From contig CM052360.1 in the NCBI GenBank assembly GCA_028551475.1, forward strand, positions 6,002,501 to 6,066,500: DNA of 64,000 nucleotides, written 5' to 3'. Under the pieces are notes generated by a model that was not told where the DNA came from, did not search any database, and worked only from the letters and a program-made list of their open reading frames with translations. Each line of letters starts with the position of its first letter. Position 1 is the stretch's first letter. This document shows, piece after piece, positions 1-16,569 of this stretch. Position numbers and translations under genes: made by a program. Origin of the DNA: Casuarina equisetifolia. Taxonomy: Eukaryota; Streptophyta; Magnoliopsida; Fagales; Casuarinaceae.

Positions 1-1951
<1,951 letters not shown>

Positions 1952-4069
1952 GCACAGGCCTTTTGCTGTGTAGTCACAAAGAATAAATTGAATTCTAATG
2001 GAATTCGTCTGCATAATACTTGAAGGGCCGTGAAGGTGGAGATGTTGACTGCTTATGATAATATATACTTTGTAGGAATGTTGTCATGCCTAATCATGAA
2101 GATACTTCGTGAAGCCATTGAAACATAAAAGTATGACTTTGTGTATCCAAACATTGCCTCAGAGCATAAAAAGCATCCATACTACATGTGCTTAGCTTTA
2201 TTCATGATTCCATGTATGCAAGCACGTAGAAAGATAGCTCTAAAATCGAGGTACTCTACAATTTAGGACCAAGTTAACTTTCATTCTCTGTACGTTCGAA
2301 AGGTTCCTAAGCGTAACTAGAACTCATTCGAGCAGTTTTATGTACAAGTGAGAGATTTACAAGACCTCCCACGTGAGCATCCAATTGGTTAATTTGCGTG
2401 CATGATAAGTAGCAGATTTGAAATAAAAACTCATGCTTTCGTGGTACAGCCGATTTGAAACATATTTCAAGTGACAATATTTGTAGCATTCAAGGCTGTC
2501 ATGCAAGACAATGGTAGAGGTTATACACAAACTCTCTTGGACCATACAACCTCAAAGTTCAGCTGAATGTTTAAATATATATTTGAACACTTACCAGGTT
2601 AGCATCCATATCTATATTTTTTTTTGCATGAGAATATGTGCGTTTTTGGCGACAAGTTGACCTCCACCCCGAGCCCTATTTTAGAAAGTGATGGTAATTC
2701 GCAGCTTGCGCCGTGCAGTCATCACCTTGACACATCTACCCAGTTATATCCACGCGTGTCCAGTCTCCCATTCGCAAATACATAACCCGCTGACATCAGA
2801 ATTGATAAGCTCTATGCAGTGAATTACACGGGTTGAATGAGAATAGTAACTACTAACTGAGAACAAGAGGCAACAATGGAGGCAACAAGGAACGAGAACT
2901 TCTAACTTGATTCACAGAGGAGTTTCAAAATATAAAGAGATAAATATTACACAACATCACCCAAAAGAAACACAGCTTTTAGTTCAAGGAACAACTTGAC
3001 GTGAACAAGTAACAAAGAAAAACACTACACTGCATTTCCATACTTCAAAAAATTGCATATGCATACCTGTACAGAACACCTTCAAACTGCTCTTTAGAAC
3101 GGATTCAGTCAGATCACACCATTAATACCCTGTCATGTCCACAAAACCTACTACCTTTAACACTTATCCTTAATGGGATTTCTGGTAATCGCAAGTAACT
3201 CCCTGGTTCTTTCATTTGAACCCTTGTGATGTGCTTTGTAAAAATGTCTATTTGCTGCTTACTGCTGGGACAATGCTTCAGAATTATCTTTCTTGACCCT
3301 ACTATTTCACAAACGAAATTAACTCTTATAGTCTAATCGAAAAAAGGCTTTCGTGCTAATGGGTAAGGGAACAAAATCATCGCGAGGCTTCCTTTCCTAA
3401 TTTGATCAAACTCTTAGCAAGCTTTTAGGAGAATTTACTAATAACAAAAGGTTGGAGAATTAAGATTTTGCATCCTTATGAGTCTCATTTTTTTCTTGTA
3501 TTTGTTTGAAGATGTAATGAACCCGACCACTTTATCAAAAAGTTTCCGTATATTAAAATGGTAGATTTAATTACTTTTAGGACCACAACATTCTACCATG
3601 GTTCTAAATTTGATGTTCTCTACAACATTCTACTACACTTCTAAATTTGATGTTCGCAGTAGTTACACTATGAAGCTCCACTAGGTGGGACACTTTGCGG
3701 CTCCACTAGCCTAGTTGCCAACAAGCTACTAAGGCCTTGATTCCCCTCATACTCCTTCATATTGTCAAGCAAGTTTATCATAGTCAAGTGCCCATATGTC
3801 CCCAGCGAGCTACACATAACCAAGTGTGTTAGCCAAGGTTTGAACTCGAGATTTGGCTCAAATACTAAGTATAATGAATCTAATCATTTTGTAAAAGGCC
3901 TAAGTTTGTTGGCATGACGGACTTTATTACATTTAAGACCATAACAGAAGATCTACAAAAAATTTTAATTAGGAATTATAACCTATAAAAACATATGCTT
4001 TGACAGATTGGAGATCTCTTTAGGATAACCATATTTTATAATAATTCATCTAGGCTAATTCAAGAGTTG
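1952..4069 (+). other. 3' flank of AKR copy 1, duplicated flank sequence
   Basis: No gene seen. Positions 1952-2560 align by eye with the 3' flanks of copies 2 and 3: shared blocks include GGAATTCGTCTGCATAATA, and later TTAGGACCAAGTTAACTTTC. Positions about 2630-2810 resemble 22,880-23,070 and the cystatin promoter at 30,670-30,840. Positions about 3400-3480 and 3970 again match the copy 3 flank (near 23,310-23,380 and 23,460). The region is therefore part of the AKR segmental duplication unit and contains the copy 1 3' UTR. Confidence 0.6.
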
Positions 4070-7000
4070 ATAGGATAACATAGAAAGACCATACATCCAA
4101 TTGGCTACTTATTTGGCGTAATTTAGGTGTATTTTGACTTGTAAAGTGGTATATAGCTGTAATGTTTATGTAAATAAGTAGAATATGTTGTAATAGTCAA
4201 TTTAGTAGCCATGTGTATTGGGAATTTTTTAGGTTGTGGGGGAGCTTTAGGTCATTTTGGGTAACTAATTCTATTTATGATTGTTTATTTTAGTACATTT
4301 ATTAGTTGATGAATTTGAAGAGTTTAGTGTGTGATTAACAAGCAAGACTCAAGTAGGTTCGTTTAATTGTTTGTAGTTGTTATATTGAGGAGCATGATTA
4401 TGCATTTTTGCATTTTCATTGAATTTGGTTGCTTTTCATTGGTATTCAGTGCTGATTGAGTGGAAGTTTTTGGTGCAAGGTAAGTATGAGTTTGCAGTTT
4501 ATAGTTGTTAATGGGAAAATGTTAGGGTTAGGTTTGGGTTGTGAAGGTTAAAGTGCGATTAGGGAGTAGATTTCATAAAAGACTATTAAGGGGTTTTACT
4601 CCTTTCTATGTAGTTGTGATTTACGGGAGAATCTATAGGTTCCAGAGAAGGAAAAGCAACTAATCTGATGTAAGGCTTTAGGAAAAATTAGGGTGCTCTT
4701 GAGGCATTTGATGTAAGGCTTAAGTGAGCATAATTTACTTATGTGTTTCTCAATCCCTAAGTTAACTATTGAAACCAAAGCTTTAGTAACCACAAAAAGC
4801 TATAAAAGGAGGAAAAACCAAGACATTTGGTTAGGTCTAAATTAGGTTTTGTATAATAATCAGTCCTTTATTATATCCCAAGCTTGAGCCACTTTTCAAA
4901 ATCGTTTTGGAATGAGTTGATCCAGCTAGGAGAAAGATGGTTGAAACAAGCTAAAAAATGCTTAAGTATGGAATTTCTCATTCAAAATTTTCCCATTTGG
5001 AAAATAGAGTCAAACCAATTGTAGAAATACTACTTGAGTTGACAAATTAGTTCAAGACATAGTGTAATGACTGGGGAAGCTTTGGAATCACACTTAATTA
5101 GTGGTAGTAGAGATTTTGGAGGTTCTAAGGAGCAAAAGGCTAAGACGTAAAAAATGTCCTAAGTATGACATGAGCATAAACCCAACTAGGTAGATTTGTA
5201 GGGCCAATAATTACTTTAAGTATCATGAGATGCCAAAAGGTGAAAAGGTTGTATTGGCTACATGCAGCTTAAATGAGGAAGCTTAGTTATAGTACAAGGT
5301 ATGTAAGGAAAATTGAAAGGCTTTCAAGCAACTTGAGAGCACTATTAGAGACTTTTGGGCCTTTTGGATATCATAACTATTTTGTTAACTTGGCAAAATT
5401 GAAGCAAATTGGTAGCATGCAAAACTATCATACATAGTTTCGTAGATTGTTATTGTGGGCTAGTAGATTAACAAAGGAGCAACAAATTGGGTATTTCCTT
5501 GTAAGGTTGAAAGACCATATAAGGCTAGGTGTTCCTTTTCCTTACCATTAATGAATGGAGTAGCCCAAATCTACGAAGTTAAAGCCAATAAGGGAGAGGA
5601 ACAACAATAATAACTAAGAAAAGTCTAATGACAGAGGAAGCAACCATCATAGATAAGGAAATAGCAATGGTATAGGCAAAAAAATTCTAAGTCCTTTATA
5701 CCAATTAGGACTATGTATTTTATATTTTCATTTTGTGTTTTTGTGTGGTAGCTTAATACGTAGGCATCTCACCTTTTTCTAAAGATTAGACTTATACTCT
5801 TTTCTTTACATTTATCCGAAGTATGATTATTACACCAAATTTCATTAATATTAATCAAACTTGTCAAGATACCACCTCTTATTTCAAAAAATAAAAAATA
5901 ATAAGTTTATGGCTAATGAATTTATAGAGTATAAAAATAAAGGGCTTTATTTTCATTATGATGTGAGGTTTGTCATTGAGTTACAACTACAAGACATTAT
6001 TCACTATCCAAGTTATAAATTCAAAAGAGTATATTGGAGAAGAAGTTGAGAAAGTGGAAAAAGGGTGGCAACAAAAGGAGAACCCTATCATTTTTCTTAA
6101 TGATATATCACTTGTACCTACCCAAATGTGGTAGGTAATGAGAATTTTCTAAGTCATGCATTATGAACAAGTTGTAGTTCCCACGATTAGACCTTGAGGA
6201 CAAGGTTAAACTGATGGGGGCAAGATTGGAACATATGGAAGGTTGGGACCTTGGACCACCTTGCACAAGTAGGAGCTATAAGATAATGTAGAAAGACCAC
6301 ACATCCAAGTAGTTGTTTCTTGTGTAATTTAGGTGTATTTTGATTTGAAAAGTTGATTATGAGTATAGTGTTTTTGTAAATAAGTAGAGAATGTATTCTA
6401 ATATTTGGTTTAGCAACAATAAATATTGGGAATATTATGAGTTGTGGGGGTGATTTCAGTCATTTTGGGTAGGTTGTCTATTAATTCAAGTTTCAATATA
6501 TCTAAGGCTAGAGAAAGACAATGAGGGGGTGTTGGATTTGGTCCATAAATTGTAGGAGTTTTACCCCCATTGACTAGCAACGTTAACTCACGAGGTTTAA
6601 GTCTCCCTCTAATGGGACCAAACCTTTTGTAAATTCTCCTTTAACTAATTCTGCATGTGTTTGTATGTTTTATTACACTTACTAGTTGACGAATTTTTAT
6701 AGTTGAGTGTGCCACTAGCAAAAAGGACCTAACTAGGTATATTGTGTTCTATTAAGTTAGTTTAATTATTCATAATTTTTCTATTGAGGACCTGTTAGGA
6801 TTGGAATCCTATTCAATCTAGCAATCAATGAATACAAGAATCCCAATTGAATAATTCCTTGTCTTATTAAGCTCAATACCAATTCAAACAATGTTTAATA
6901 ATCAAAGTTTCAAGAACAAATCCCTATCTAAATAATGGACAATGATCAAACCGACAAACACTACAATTATGTGATGCTAAGCTAATATACTTTTGATCAC

Positions 7001-7660
7001 TAGATTATAAGAGCTAGAAGACAATTAAAAGATAAATTAAGTTTTCTCAAATTACATGCCTCCTTGTGATGTCCAAGACTTCCTTATATTTGCTCCCAAT
7101 TGGTTGTCCTAAGTTATTTGAGTGGACTTCCTCAATTCATATTAAGACGAGCTAGGTCATAAAAGAGGCCCATTATATGTTGTTTGGGTTTTCTTTGGAA
7201 ATGGTTGCTCTTCAATGGTATCAATGCTGCTTGAGTGGGAAGCATTTGGTGCAAAGTTCGAGTAAAATTTGTGGTTTATAGTTGCTGGTTGTTGCATATT
7301 ACAGTTGGGTTTGGCTGTGTGGGTTGTGGGGTTAAAGTGGGATTGGGGAGTAGCCTTCCTAGAAGATTGTTATGGGGTTTTTGCTCCTTTTCTATGCAGT
7401 TGTGATTTACGAAAAATCTGTTGGCTTTGGAGAAGGAAAACTAGCTGATCCAATGGGAGGCTTGGGAAAAATTGGGGTGCCGGTGAGGTGTCCGACGTAA
7501 GGCCTTAGTGAACACAATTTACTTGGGTGCTCATCAATCCTTGGCTTAATTGTTTAAGACGACGTTTAAGTAATCATGGGAAACCGTATAGAGAAGAAAA
7601 ACCAAGACCTTTGGTTGTGTCCAGCTTGGGTTTTGCAGACTAATCGGCCCTTCACTAAAC
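4070..7660 (+). mobile_element. Ancient degenerate LTR retrotransposon
   Basis: Two diverged direct repeats flank gag-like remnants. The left repeat is about 4070-4880. The right repeat is about 6279-7660 and contains two extra blocks near 6500-6650 and 6790-7180. Shared blocks include GAAAGACCA(C/T)ACATCCAA at the start, GTAATTTAGGTGTATTTTGA, GTTGTGGGGG, GCAGTTGTGATTTACG-like sequence and AAAACCAAGAC near the end. Just left of the right repeat is a purine tract with GATGGGGGCAAGA (about 6211-6223). The outer ends are not exact and I found no clear target-site duplication. The order of parts suggests Ty3/gypsy on the + strand. Confidence 0.65.
5150..5640 (+). pseudogene. gag remnant of the old LTR element
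   Basis: With frameshifts and stops, the + strand still reads like a plant gypsy Gag: a NYFKYHEMP-like start followed by KVVLATCSLNEEA at about 5200-5290, then a stretch near 5460-5600 reading TKEQQIGYFLVRLKDHIRLGV and then VAQIYEVKANKGEEQQ. This corresponds to the C-terminal part of the Retrotrans_gag domain. No protease, reverse transcriptase or integrase was recognised in the 1.4 kb between the repeats, so most of the internal region is deleted. Confidence 0.5.
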
Positions 7661-7965
7661 CCTTGTAGTTCGGTGGCATGAAGCATACGTTAAAAAAATG
7701 TATAGATAATGACAATGGGAATTTCCAAAATTGCGTTTCCTTAGCTTATGTTCCTTCGGCCATGAGTAACTTCCGCTGGGATAACTCCAAATTGCTTTGT
7801 GCACCTCCCCTCGCAACAGGTTTGACTGGTGATACACGGTTTGGATGGCCTGTGGACTCCCACCATTCCCACCTAACAGGCTTTTCTAGAAGGGTTTCAC
7901 CAAGACGCAAACTGGGTTTTCTTTTTAAGTAGCAGATACTGTTGTAGAGACGAAAGCAGAGAGAC
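7661..7965 (+). promoter_or_regulatory. 5' flank of AKR copy 2
   Basis: Only about 300 bp separate the old LTR repeat from the copy 2 ATG. The last ~30 bases (GTTGTAGAGACGAAAGCAGA and onward to the ATG) match the 5' UTR of copies 3 and 4. Further upstream it does not resemble their flank and has no 165-bp unit. A TTTTTAAGTA stretch near 7921 is the only weak TATA-like candidate. Copy 2 therefore has a different upstream region from its paralogues. Confidence 0.45.
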
Positions 7966-10130
<2,165 letters not shown>

Positions 10131-10865
10131 GCACAGCCCTTTTGCTGTGTCATCACAGAGAATAACTAGAATCCTCATGGAATTCGTCTGCATAATACCT
10201 GAAGCGCGTTGAACGTTGCTCATGATAATATATGCTTTGTAGGAATGTTGTCGTGCCTGATTTCGCGAAGCCCTTGACACACATGAATATGACTCTGGGT
10301 GTTCAAACATTGGCTCAAAACATAAAACGCTTCCACATCACATTTGCTTAGCTTTATCTATGATTCCATGTATGCAAGCATATGTATAAAGATAGCTCCA
10401 AAGTCGAGGTACACGACAATTTAGGACCAAGTTGACCTTTTTTCTACGTGCATTCAAAAAGTTCCTAAGGGTAACTAGAACTCATTGTAGCAGTTTTATG
10501 TGCAAGTGAGAGATTTACAAAACCTCCCACGCGAGCATCCAATTGGGTAATTTGGGTGCATGAATAAGTAGAAGTTTTGGGGAACCGGTTTGTTCAAATA
10601 TGTCAAGTGATAATATTTGTATCATTCAAGACAGTTGTAGAGGTTATACACAAACTCTCTTACACCAGAAGTGAAAGATTGAATAGAATGAGAAGTTCAA
10701 TTCCAGCCAATGAACGGGACATCACATAATATCATGGAAAAGGGAAAAAGCACGGATTGGCAGTAACTTCTGTGGCTGCAGCGTATTGCTCTATTCCTTG
10801 CTTTTAGAGGAAAGATAAGAGGTGGGATGTTTTAATAGTACAATTGATTCATTTTCTCTGTTAAA
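10131..10865 (+). other. 3' flank of AKR copy 2 with a SEC-derived fragment
   Basis: Contains the copy 2 3' UTR, similar to copy 1. From about 10,668 to 10,830 it matches SEC gene sequence near 36,135-36,270: GTGAAAGATTGAATAGAAT, then CATCACATAAT..., then GATTGGCAGTAACTTCTG. It also shares with 27,200-27,260 a block reading CTTGCTTTTAGAGGAAAGAT. From about 10,835 the sequence becomes AKR 5' flank and leads into the tandem array. Confidence 0.55.
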
Positions 10866-13668
10866 TCCAACTCTTTATCCAACGACGAAGTGACATATGT
10901 TGAAAGTATGATAAGATTTGTCACTATTAATGGATGACATTATCAATAAGAATGGGTAGATATTGTCAATGGAAGTATTAAAAATTCATTTTTTTGGTCA
11001 ATGGAAGGATTAAAAGTCGAGGATACCTAATCCAACTCTTTGTCCAACGACAGAGTGACATATGTTGAAAGTATGATAAGATTTGTCACTATTAATGGAC
11101 GATATTACCGATAAGAATGGGCGGATACTGTTAATGGAAGTATTAAAAATCTATTTTTTTGGTCAATGGAAGGATTAAAAGTCGGGGACACCTAATCCAA
11201 CTCTTTGTCCAACGACGGAGTGACATATGTTGAAAGTATGATAAGATTTGTCACTATTAATGGACGACATTATCGATAAGAATGGGCGGATACTGTCAAT
11301 GGAAGTATTAAAAATCCATTTTTTTGGTCAATGAAAGGATTAAAAGTCGAGGACACCTAATCCAACTCTTTGTCCAACGACGGAGTGACATATGTTGAAA
11401 GTATGATAAGATTTGTCACTATTGTTGGACGACATTATCGATAAGAATGGGCGGATACTGTCAATGGAAGTATTAAAAATCCATTTTTTTGGTCAATGGA
11501 AGGATTAAAAGTCGGGGACACCTCATCCAACTCTTTGTCCAACGACGGAGTGACATATGTTGAAAGTATGATAAGATTTGTCACTATTAATGGACGACAT
11601 TATCAATAAGAATGGGTGGATACTATCAATGGAAGTATTAAAAATCCATTTTTTTGGTCAATGAAAAGATTAAAAGTCGGGGACACCTAATCCAACTCTT
11701 TGTCCAACGACGGAGTGACATATGTTGAAAGTATGATAAGATTTGTCACTATTAATGGACAACATTATCGATAAGAATGGGCGGATACTGTCAATGGAAG
11801 TATTAAAAATCCATTTTTTTGGTCAATGGAAGGATTAAAAGTCGGGGACACCTAATCCAACTCTTTGTCCAACAACAGAGTGACATATGTTGAAAGTATG
11901 ATAAGATTTGTCACTATTAATGGACGACATTATCAATAAGAATGGGTGGATACTGTCAATGGAAGTATTAAAAATTCATTTTTTTGGTCAATGGAAGGAT
12001 TAAAAGTCGGGGACACCTAATCCAACTCTTTGTCCAACGACGGAGTGACATATGTTGAAAGTATGATAAGATTTGTCACTATTAATAGACGACATTATCG
12101 ATAAGAATGGGCGAATACTATCAATGGAAGTATTAAAAATTCATTTTTTTGGTCAATGGAAAGATTAAAAGTCGGGGACACCTAATCCAACTCTTTGTCC
12201 AACGACGGAGTGACATATGTTGAAAGTATGATAAGATTTGTCACTATTAATGGATGACATTATCGATAAGAATGGGGGGATACTGTCAATGGAAGTATTA
12301 AAAATCTATTTTTTTGGTCAATGGAAGGATTAAAAGTCGGGGACACCTAATCCAACTCTTTGTCCAACGACGGAGTGACATATGTTGAAAGTATGATAAG
12401 ATTTGTCACTATTAATGGACAACATTATCGATAAGAATGGGCAGATACTATCAATGGAAGTATTAAAAATCCATTTTTTTGGCCAATGGAAGGATTAAAA
12501 GTCGCGGACACCTAATCCAACTCTTTGTCCAACGACAGAGTGACATATGTTGAAAGTATGATAAGATTTGTCACTATTAATGGATGACATTATCGATAAG
12601 AATGGGTGGATACTGTCAATGAAAGTATTAAAAATTCATTTTTTTGGTCAATGGAAGGATTAAAAGTCGGGGACACCTAATCTAACTCTTTGTCCAACGA
12701 CGGAGTGACATATGTTGAAAGTATGATAAGATTTGTCACTATTAATAGACGACATTATCGATAAGAATGGGCGGATACTATCAATGGAAGTATTAAAAAT
12801 CCATTTTTTTAGTCAATGGAAAGATTAAAAGTTAGGGACACCTAATCCAACTCTTTGTCCAACGACGGAGTGACATATGTTGAAAGTATGATAAGATTTG
12901 TCACTATTAATGGACGATATTATCGATAAGAATGGGGGGATACTGTCAATGGAAGTATTAAAAATCTATTTTTTTGGTCAATGGAAGGATTAAAAGTCGG
13001 GGACACTTAATCCAACTCTTTGTCCAACGACGGAGTGACATATGTTGAAAGTATGATAAGATTTGTCACTATTAATGGACAACATTATCGATAAGAATGG
13101 GCGGATACTGTCAATGGAAGTATTAAAAATCCATTTTTTTGGCCAATGGAAGGATTAAAAGTCGGGGACACCAAATCCAATTCTTTGTCTAACGACGGAG
13201 TGACATATGTTGAAAGTATAATAAGATTTGTCACTATTAATGGACGACATTATCGATAAGAATGGGGGGATACTGTCAATGGAAGTATTAAAAATCCATT
13301 TTTTTGGTCAATGAAAGGATTAAAAGTCAGGGACACCTAATCCAACTCTTTGTCCAACGACGGAGTGACATATGTTGAAAGTATGATAAGATTTGTCACT
13401 ATTAACGGATGACATTATCGATAAGAATGGGGGGATATTGTCAATGGAAGTATTAAAAATCTATTTTTTTGGTCAATGGAAGGATTAAAAGTCAGGGACA
13501 CCTAATCCAACTCTTTGTCCAACGACGGAGTGACATATGTTGAAAGTATGATAAGATTTGTCACTATTAATGGACGACATTATCGATAAGAATGGACGGA
13601 TATTGTCAATGGAAGTATTAAAAATCTATTTTTTTGGTCAATGGAAAGATTAAAAGTCAGGGACACCT
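10866..13668. repeat. Tandem array: 17 x 165-bp monomers
   Basis: Monomers start at 10866 and every 165 bases after that (11031, 11196, 11361 and so on to 13506). I checked the TCCAACTCTTTGTCCAACGA start in each and the spacing is constant, so units differ by substitutions only. Every unit carries the palindrome ACATATGT and a GATAAG motif in GTATGATAAG (ATAATAAG in unit 15). Most also carry the 10-bp palindrome TTATCGATAA, which creates a second GATAAG. The last unit runs into the 5' UTR of AKR copy 3, 93 bases before its ATG. Related single units occur at 23,961-24,118 and, badly degraded, at about 23,577-23,812, each just upstream of an AKR start. Confidence 0.95.
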
Positions 13669-15319
13669 GCCACTCTCGCTCAACACCTTCGCAGGAGGCT
13701 TTTTAAGATCTGATCAACTGAGGTTTCTAGTGGCAGTTGTAGAGACGAAAACAGAGAGACATGGCGAGCGGAAGGGTCGGGAGGATGAAGCTGGGTTCAC
13801 TGGGACTCTAAGTGTCAGCTCAGGGCCTGGGCTGCATGGGCATGTCCGCCTTCTATGGGCCACCCAAGCCGGAAGAGGACATGATCGCCCTCATTCACCA
13901 TGTCGTCAACTCCGGCGTCACCTTCCTTGACACCTCCGACATGTACGGCCCCTTCACCAACGAAATCCTTCTTAGAAAGGTCTCTCTCTCTCTCTCTCTC
14001 TTTGTTTTTTGTTTTCCAGCCTTTCGATTTCTTCTTAGATTTCATTTCCTGGACTGCAGGCTCTGAAGGAAGGGGTGAGAGAGAGGGTGGAATTGGCAAC
14101 CAAGTTTGGGATTTGCGTACAGGATGGGAAGATGGAGATCCGTGGTGACCCGACCTATGTAAGGGCGGCCTGCGAGGCCAGCTTGAAGCGCCTCGACGTT
14201 GGTTGCATCAATCTTTACTACCAGCACCGTGTCGACACCCGCGTTCTTATCGAAGTCACGGTTTGTTCCTCGCATCTTCTATGTGCCGATCCTCCATAAA
14301 CATTTGTCTGTCTAGCTTAGTAAATGTTTAAACTTAATTGATCAGATTACGGGATAAATAACGCAAATCTCAAGAAACTCGCTAATTCTCTTTTCTGCTT
14401 CATACATAGTTTGGGGAACTGAAGAAACTAGTTGAAGAAGGTAAAATCAAGTACGTAGGTATATCAGAGGCCTCTGCTTTGACCATCAGAAGAGCACATG
14501 CGGTGCATCCAATAACTGCTGTCCAGCTGGAGTGGTCTTTGTGGTCCAGAGATGTGCAGGCAGAAATCATTCCTACTTGCAGGTAAGTCACCCACTCCGA
14601 CTGCCATTTTGGGCTTGAAATCGAGTAATTAAATCCAGATTGCCGTTAATTTCCCCTGTTCCAAATTTTCAGGGAACTTGGCATTAGGATTGTTGCATAC
14701 AGTCCACTTGGGCGAGGATTCTTATCGTCAGGGCCTAAGGGAATAGAAAATCTAGCGGACAATGACTTGCGAAAGGTTATCCATCTACTCTAAGATCAAC
14801 GAGATCATTTGGAAAAAAGAGGAAAAACTTAGTGATCTTTGTTATGCCAAGGTGAATCACTATGCGTTTGTTTCACTAGCAACTCTCGTAGTGATTGACC
14901 CTGATCTTGCAAGGATCAGTTTGCTTCCTCTGTTTCCACTGATGACCTCATAGAGCAGTAAACATTCTAAAAAAAACTTGACTTCTGCACAATTTTCTTT
15001 TCTGGTAACCGCATCCAGTAGTCATGATAAAGGAGTGATTTTGATGCTCAATTGTCTGCTGAAAAACCTTTAGCGTACATGTCAAGTATTCATGCCTATA
15101 TATATTGTGTTCTCTAGTTTAGTCATCAACTACCTGGTTTTTGGAGGCTGTACTTCTTGGAAGAGGTTGGTTTTTAACTACTTCAGAGACATACAGTTCT
15201 GTAAAGCTTATCTTTTAGCGTTTGGAAAATAAGCCTGGACATATCAGCTACAGTTGCCTTAGGGCAGAATATATAGAATTATGTTAAGGTTTATTCACAT
15301 CGTTTGCTACTAGAATTAC

Positions 15320-15864
15320 TAATATGAACCAGGGCCACGTAGGCACCACTGACCACCAGCAGGACCACATATTCTGAAGGGCGGCACGCACGCTGCAACA
15401 CCATGTAGAAACAAAAGCCGTTAGGCGGAGTAGTATGAAGGACCGACAAGTCTTGGGCATTGCAGAGGAGTAGAGGTTTGGATGTCCTCTCTCTGAAGCG
15501 CCAGGGGTAGCGTAGTGGTATTACAGAGACGTACCTGCTGGAGCTGAGAATATCCGTCCGCCAAGGGAGAGGGGATATTCGGGTAGAGGGTTATAAATAA
15601 GGGTAGTCATATCAAGGGCGGCAGGCTGGATTGAATCTCGTTGTAACCCAGGGGGCTTTCCCCTCGTATAAATGAAAGCCACCATTTTCTCTCTCTCTGC
15701 GCGCTCCCTCTTTATTGCTAACCAACTATTCACTACATTGTGTCTTTGAAACCGAATTTCGGCCATAATAGGTTATAGCAAGAAGAAAACCCAAAAGTCT
15801 CCCTGGGAGGACTTTGCTCTGGAAAGAGCTATTACGCGTTCTGTGACTAGGCAGAATCGTAACA
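15320..15864 (+). repeat. 5' LTR of the chromovirus
   Basis: 545 bp, ends ...GTAACA. The first dinucleotide is TA instead of the canonical TG kept in the 3' LTR, so the terminus has mutated by one transition. It contains GGTTATAAATAAGG (TATA-like, about 15589) and GTATAAATGAAAGCC (about 15667). Confidence 0.93.
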
Positions 15865-15867
15865 TTG

Positions 15868-15881
15868 TGGCATCGAAGCCA
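15868..15881 (+). other. Primer binding site (initiator Met tRNA type)
   Basis: TGGCATCGAAGCCA starts 3 bases after the 5' LTR. It resembles the usual plant TGGTATCAGAGCC site complementary to initiator Met tRNA, with a few mismatches. Confidence 0.6.
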
Positions 15882-15899
15882 CCTCATCCTACATTCGTT

Positions 15900-16511
15900 A
15901 TGTCAGAAAGTAGGTGGGAAAGGCTTGAAGCCGAAATGAATCGGCGCGATAATGAAATCAATCGAAGAATGGAGGAGCTTTTTGAGGCGGTGCGTCAGCT
16001 CTCTCAGTCCTTGAACACCCGCAACAACAATAGTGGGCACTAGGAAGAAGCCAACCAAGGAGAAGGTAGCTCTACTCGGGATCCAGAGACGGGTGGCAAT
16101 ACAAGATGGAGGAATCGCTCGTTACGGCTTGATTTTCCCCGTTATGCGGGGGTAGATGACCCTTTCGACTGGCTATGTCGTGCCAATCAATTTTTTTCTT
16201 ATCAAGGAGTTTCAGAAGACGACAAGGTAAAGGTGGCAGCTTGGAACTTGGAAGATGATGCTCAGGTATGGTTCCAGCTACTCCAAGGAGTCATTTTTCG
16301 AATTGATTTGTTCCTTCTCCCTCTTCAAGGGGTGGATGTCATTCTAGGTGTGCAATGGCTATGCACACTTGGACCGATATTATGGGATTTTAACCGGTTG
16401 ACGATGGAGTTCACTCTACAGGGATCACACATCCGTCTCCATGGGGTAGGGCGTGCCGAAGATCAACTGGTTGAGGGGCCAGAAATTCAGAAAGCATTGG
16501 CTCAAGAATAG
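15900..16511 (+). pseudogene. gag-protease remnant of the chromovirus
   Basis: An N-terminal charged coiled-coil-like segment (ERLEAEMNRRDNEINRR) is stopped at 16041-16043. A Gag piece follows with YAGVDDPFDW and EDDAQVWFQLLQG. Near 16,290 the reading frame passes straight into a protease C-terminal segment with GVDVILGVQWL and a following LGPILWDF. The rest of Gag, the zinc knuckle and the protease active site (DSG type) are missing, so an internal deletion joined the two pieces in frame. Confidence 0.8.
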
Positions 16512-16569
16512 CATGGCATTTTCTTACAAATTGAGTGGGTCCCGCCCCTCAATCTGGGGAACAATAAGC

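Noticed and set aside
10866-13668. CRISPR-like array
   Set aside because: Units are contiguous 165-bp direct repeats without unique spacers, in a plant genome.
14042-14275. Open frames on the - strand opposite AKR exons (also at 81-314, 8614-8895, 24884-25075)
   Set aside because: They are antisense shadows of exons 2 and 3, recur only because the AKR exons are duplicated, and have no independent family match.
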